64,000 nucleotides of DNA, taken from contig NZ_VBSL01000018.1 in assembly GCF_006149005.1 (NCBI RefSeq), positions 1 through 64,000 of the forward strand, in the 5' to 3' direction. The translations under genes were made by a program, and so were the position numbers. The notes beneath the pieces were generated by a model. That model had not been told where the DNA came from. It saw nothing but the letters and a program-made list of their open reading frames with translations, and ran no database searches. This document shows positions 60,649 through 64,000 of the stretch, piece by piece (positions within the stretch are counted from its first letter, which is position 1; every line of letters starts with the position of its first letter). The stretch comes from Larkinella sp. C7 (GTDB lineage: Bacteria; Bacteroidota; Bacteroidia; Cytophagales; Spirosomataceae).

Positions 60649-61176
60649 ATGAACCGATTTAGAAATTTCCGCTTCGGCACCTTGCGCGATTCCATTCCTT
60701 TTGCCATTCTAATAGCACTCTATTTCGTTGTCAGCCAGGCGGCTCAGGCCCAAACCGGCTCGTTGGCGGATGTCAGCTTTATGGAAGGCCGCTGGAAAGG
60801 AACCTTCAACGGCGGGCCGATTGATGCCGCCTGGGCCGCTCCGCAGGGCGACAACCTGGCCGGTTTTATGCGCATGATGAAAGACAACAAAGTGACGATG
60901 TACGAACTGTTGATCTTTGAGCAGACCGAAAAAGGGCCGATTGTGCTGGTCAAACACTTCAAACCGGGTTTGATCGGTTCCGAAGAAAAAGACGTATCCG
61001 ACCGGTATTCGTTCATCGAAGCCAAAAAGAACCAGGCCTTGTTTGAGAAATCAGACGGCTCGATCCGGATTATCTACGAAAAACGCTCGGACAACCAACT
61101 GGTGATTCAACGCGGCAATCAGAAAGACGGCAAGTGGGTTTTCGCCGATTTGTTTGTGTTTGACCGGGTTCGTTGA
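60649..61176 (+). CDS. DUF6265-like secreted protein
   Basis: 175 residues. A signal peptide (about 1-35, ending AAQAQ) is followed by a lipocalin-like sequence: LADVSFMEGRWKGTFNGGPI (about 38-57), AWAAPQGDNLAGFMRMMKDN and YELLIFEQTEKGPIVLVKHF. The pattern of a small beta barrel of heme- or lipid-binding type is suggested, but no ligand is known. Ends 61 bases before the MBL-fold gene. Confidence 0.85.
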   Translation: MNRFRNFRFGTLRDSIPFAILIALYFVVSQAAQAQTGSLADVSFMEGRWKGTFNGGPIDAAWAAPQGDNLAGFMRMMKDNKVTMYELLIFEQTEKGPIVLVKHFKPGLIGSEEKDVSDRYSFIEAKKNQALFEKSDGSIRIIYEKRSDNQLVIQRGNQKDGKWVFADLFVFDRVR

Positions 61177-61237
61177 GGAACTCCCCAAAGGGCCGGGGTG
61201 TTGTGACGTGAAGCCCAATGCTGAGCAACACCCCTGC

Positions 61238-62371
61238 ATGAAAAAAGTCTTAAAAAGAATGGCCCTTATTCTTGTTTCTCTCCTCATTCTCCTGGTTATT
61301 GCCGCCGTTGCGTTTGTGAATTTTGCTCCCCAGTTCGGCGAAAATCCGGCGGGCGAGCGGCTGAAGCGCATGCAGGCTTCCCCCAATTTTAAAGACGGCA
61401 CGTTTCAGAATCTGGTGCCGACCAGCCTCGATATGTCGGCAGGAAAAATGATATCCGCCACCTGGAAAATGCTGACGGGTGTGCCGGGGGCCGAGCCGAC
61501 CGATACCATCCAAACCATCCCGTTCGACCAGGCGGTTTTTGAAGGCAACGGCGGACCCGAGCAGGTCGCCATTAGCTGGTTTGGGCATTCATCTTTGTTG
61601 ATTCGGATTCAGGGAAAAACCTTGCTGACGGACCCGGTTTTTAGCGAACGGGCGTCGTTTGCGTCCTTCAGTGGCCCCAAGCGGTTTCCTTTTGATCATT
61701 ACATGGACGTCGATGAACTGCCGCCGGTAGACGCCGTTGTGCTGTCGCACGACCATTACGATCACCTGGATTACGAGACCTTTACAAAACTGAAAGGAAA
61801 AGTAAACCGGTTTTTCGTGCCGCTGGGCGTGGGTGCGCATCTGGAAAAATGGGGCATTGCGCCCGATCAGATTACGGAGCTGGACTGGCATGAATCCACT
61901 AAATTCGGTGATCTGACGCTGGTGTGTGCCCCGGCGCGGCATTTCTCCGGGCGTAGCCTGACCAACCGAAACGGCACGTTATGGTGTTCGTGGGCCTTGC
62001 TGGGGACGCAGAAACGGGTGTATTACGGGGGCGATACGGGTTATTATCCGGGTCTGAAAACCGTCGGCGAACAATACGGTCCGTTCGACGTTGCTTTGCT
62101 GGAATGTGGTGCCTACAACGAAGACTGGATCGATATTCACATGATGCCGGAACAAACGGCTCAGGCTCAACTGGATGTAAAAGCCGATTTGCTCATTCCG
62201 ATTCACTGGGGAAAATTCAATCTGGCCCTGCACACCTGGCGTGATCCCATTCAGCGTCTGATGAAAAAGTCGGCCGAACTGGGCACCAAAGTCGCCACGC
62301 CCCGGATTGGCGAAGTGGTCGTTCTGGGCTCGACGGTTCCGACCGGGCGGTGGTGGGAAACCATGCCCTAA
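61238..62371 (+). CDS. MBL-fold metallo-hydrolase (NAPE-PLD/UlaG-like), membrane-anchored
   Basis: 377 residues from the ATG at 61238 (MKKVLKRMALILVSLLILLV), which places an N-terminal span (about 8-28) at the start; an earlier frame from 61154 overlaps the previous gene. Metal site HDHYDH in VVLSHDHYDHLDYETF (about 168-183), with CAPARHFSGRSLTN and YYGGDTGYYPG further on, and ILIPIHWGKFNLALHTW-like end. Members hydrolyse phosphoesters of lipids or lactones. Substrate open; the order suggests a role in envelope lipids next to a ceramidase-like gene. Confidence 0.92.
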   Translation: MKKVLKRMALILVSLLILLVIAAVAFVNFAPQFGENPAGERLKRMQASPNFKDGTFQNLVPTSLDMSAGKMISATWKMLTGVPGAEPTDTIQTIPFDQAVFEGNGGPEQVAISWFGHSSLLIRIQGKTLLTDPVFSERASFASFSGPKRFPFDHYMDVDELPPVDAVVLSHDHYDHLDYETFTKLKGKVNRFFVPLGVGAHLEKWGIAPDQITELDWHESTKFGDLTLVCAPARHFSGRSLTNRNGTLWCSWALLGTQKRVYYGGDTGYYPGLKTVGEQYGPFDVALLECGAYNEDWIDIHMMPEQTAQAQLDVKADLLIPIHWGKFNLALHTWRDPIQRLMKKSAELGTKVATPRIGEVVVLGSTVPTGRWWETMP

Positions 62372-62373
62372 CT

Positions 62374-63723
62374 CTATAAGCGATCCACCAAGCCTTTCAT
62401 CATTTCCACAAAATACGCCCCGTTTTCCGGCCCGAACCAGTTCATCGTTAGGGTCTCGTACGAATTTTTGTGGTAATACTGGTCGGGCGTAATGTAACCG
62501 ACATAGCCGCCGTTGAAACTCGTAACCATCAACTGGAAACCTTTCCGGTCGGCTTCCTGCCGGAGTTCGGCCACCAGCTCGCCCGAGAAATCGCAGGGCG
62601 TGCCGAGCAAAACCGTCTGACCGATGCGCAACGCCTTCAGATCGGAAGGATAGTCGCCGTAAACCGAATGAAACAGCCAGCCGCGCACCCGCCAGCCTTC
62701 CATGACACGGGCCTGGGGTTCGCGCAGTTGCAGGGGCAAGGTCAGAATTTCCAGCGTGCTGTCGGGCTGGGTTTTGAACTGGGGCAATATCGGCAGAATC
62801 CGTGCGGTCAATGTATCGGCGTAGGTTCGGATGGTGGCAAATTCGTCTTTCCCCGGCGTGGTTTTCGACCCGGTGCTGCCCACCGATCCGGCCATGAAGG
62901 CCACAAAGGTGCCGGTTTGCTTTTCCAGTCGGTCCACCAATGCGCCCGGATAATCGCGGCTGAGGTATTGATAATCGGCCGCCCGGAAAATCGTAGCGTG
63001 TGCCCCGAACGTACAGAGGAGGGCCGATTCGCCGGTATTTTTTTTGAGTTTCAAAAGCCGCACATTGGCATCCACTTTCCCCTCCTGATTCATCCGGTTA
63101 TACACCAGATCGGGGGCGTCGAATTGCGAAAAGCCTACTTCCACCGGAGCCATCTGCTTCTCCGCCAGCACAATGGATTTCAGAATGATATCCGTAATGT
63201 GATCGACTACGCGTTGGTCAAAGTCGCCCGCAAACAGTTCGCCGACCAGACCGGGCGCCCAGCCGCCCAGGCTGTTGTGGCTGTGAATGGCACCCGTGAA
63301 CACCTGATCCCACTGAAATCCGATTTCCGGCAATCTTTTTTTAAGTTGCTCGGTTACGGTGGGGGGCGTGATGAGTAAATCCAGCGCAATAATGGCTACT
63401 TTGGTGCCGCCGTTGCTGAGAACGATGGTCCGGACATAAATGGAATCGCTGACCGTTGACCAGTGCTGGCCTCTTCGGGCCCCGTAACCGCCCGTCGGCG
63501 TGGTGAACGGGGGCGTCAGGTTGGTTTTCGCCCAGCCCGCCCGCAAACCCGTCTGCGGATTGGGTGGAGGAGCCAGGTCCAGCAGTTGTTGCCGCGTATA
63601 CCGGTAATAGTCGGTTTTCCGATACGGCTCATCATCGACGGGTGCCAGGCTGACGGCTAAAAACAGGAGAATGGCCGCAACCAGACCCAACAGCACTTTG
63701 AAGAAGATACGGAAGTATTTCAT
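62374..63723 (-). CDS. Neutral/alkaline ceramidase-like protein
   Basis: 449 residues. A hydrophobic N-terminus (about 4-24, IFFKVLLGLVAAILLFLAVS) may be a signal or anchor. The N-terminal ceramidase domain pattern is visible: AGWAKTNLTPPFTTPTGGYG (about 63-82), GAIHSHNSLGGWAPGL (about 147-162) and FGAHATIFRAADYQYLSRDY (about 248-267). The C-terminal Ig-like domain of full ceramidases is lacking (usual length is above 650). Sphingolipids occur in many Bacteroidota, so lipid hydrolysis is reasonable. The convergent MBL-fold gene ends two bases away. Confidence 0.88.
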   Translation of the reverse strand: MKYFRIFFKVLLGLVAAILLFLAVSLAPVDDEPYRKTDYYRYTRQQLLDLAPPPNPQTGLRAGWAKTNLTPPFTTPTGGYGARRGQHWSTVSDSIYVRTIVLSNGGTKVAIIALDLLITPPTVTEQLKKRLPEIGFQWDQVFTGAIHSHNSLGGWAPGLVGELFAGDFDQRVVDHITDIILKSIVLAEKQMAPVEVGFSQFDAPDLVYNRMNQEGKVDANVRLLKLKKNTGESALLCTFGAHATIFRAADYQYLSRDYPGALVDRLEKQTGTFVAFMAGSVGSTGSKTTPGKDEFATIRTYADTLTARILPILPQFKTQPDSTLEILTLPLQLREPQARVMEGWRVRGWLFHSVYGDYPSDLKALRIGQTVLLGTPCDFSGELVAELRQEADRKGFQLMVTSFNGGYVGYITPDQYYHKNSYETLTMNWFGPENGAYFVEMMKGLVDRL

Positions 63724-63922
63724 GATTTTTGAATCCCAAATCTAACAAAATCTAACCTTGTATCCTCAAATCCAGTTAATAGCTAAAATTAGTTTATCGT
63801 TTAGCTGATATGGGTACCCGGTACAGTCAAATTATTTTCTTGATTTCCAATGCATTCAACCGTGTAAAACCCTAAATTTTAACGAATAAACCGTTTAACA
63901 CCCCAGGTGATTATTTTTACGG

Positions 63923-64000
63923 ATGCAAGCCAGCACAACCCCATCGAAAACGGATACCACCCCTAAACCGGTCGTTTCCCGGCGGCTCGACCGCATGTTT
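63923..64000 (+). CDS. Start of a gene running off the right edge
   Basis: 26 codons from an ATG at 63923 (MQASTTPSKTDTTPKPVVSR, then RLDRMF). No stop before the edge. The polar, Thr and Pro-rich start gives no family. Preceded by a 199-base AT-rich gap in which I see no clear promoter. Confidence 0.4.
   Translation, partial: MQASTTPSKTDTTPKPVVSRRLDRMF

Noticed and set aside
1-64000. Apparent over-use of AAAACCGG/CCGGTTTT
   Set aside because: It seems frequent on both strands but I cannot count it reliably, and codon preference could explain it.

Overview
The window reads as chromosome of a Bacteroidota bacterium, most likely Cytophagales close to Spirosoma/Larkinella. The reasons are a gingipain-like C25 peptidase with a type IX secretion sorting domain, BlaI/M56-TonB signalling genes, an ECF sigma/FecR pair, a two-component regulator-propeller kinase, tandem RDD/SpoIIM/DUF4129 and MoxR/DUF58/DUF4350 genes, and promoters of the Bacteroidota type (TTG, 17-21 bases, TAnnTTTG). 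The genus is inference. I see no rRNA, tRNA, CRISPR array, transposase, phage or plasmid gene. Coding density is high and almost every gene has a recognisable family.

Layout. 1-2961 is a very large secreted sugar-dehydrogenase-like propeller protein that runs off the left edge. 3186-5116 is a lemA-TPM-TPM operon. 5395-6183 is a short-chain dehydrogenase. 6184-8855 (minus) and 11347-12045 (plus) hold membrane proteins of the DUF4129/SpoIIM/RDD set, with two glycosyltransferases between them (9030-11315). The matching MoxR/DUF58/DUF4350 operon is 20 kb away (32703-36271). 12082-14398 carries an M20 amidohydrolase, a lipoprotein phosphatase and a small secreted protein. 14442-17750 is a blaI-M56 operon ending in a truncated M56-TonB copy. 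17934-24399 is mixed metabolism plus a divergent HxlR/DoxX pair. 24477-31108 is an operon of a C25 peptidase, a giant sensor kinase and a LuxR response regulator. 36370-43918 has DUF2911, an M1 peptidase, a membrane protein, two tandem MFS transporters and an AT-rich acyltransferase. 44062-48122 has a small secreted protein, the FecR/ECF pair, an SCP2 protein and a Tat-exported Gfo/Idh oxidoreductase. 48149-53324 is housekeeping (RidA, PdxJ, YqeY, CvpA, RlmN, Pit). The right end has an acyltransferase, an outer-membrane barrel, small secreted proteins, an aldo-keto reductase, a GH95-type hydrolase, an MBL-fold hydrolase and a ceramidase-like protein.

The most unusual content is not in the genes. 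At least eight intergenic spots hold long sequences with an internal seven-base period, six of them folded as inverted repeats. The unit differs at each locus, yet the two arms of a locus match. Four further intergenic hairpins have longer periods or a CCTGACAGG core. They occur between co-directional, convergent and divergent genes, so they are not simply terminators, and two loops share a 14-base motif. Other regulatory signals worth attention are a doubled BlaI operator placed on a canonical promoter, a 20-base palindrome in the HxlR/DoxX gap, and a sigma-54-type promoter with an upstream repeat array before a small secreted protein.
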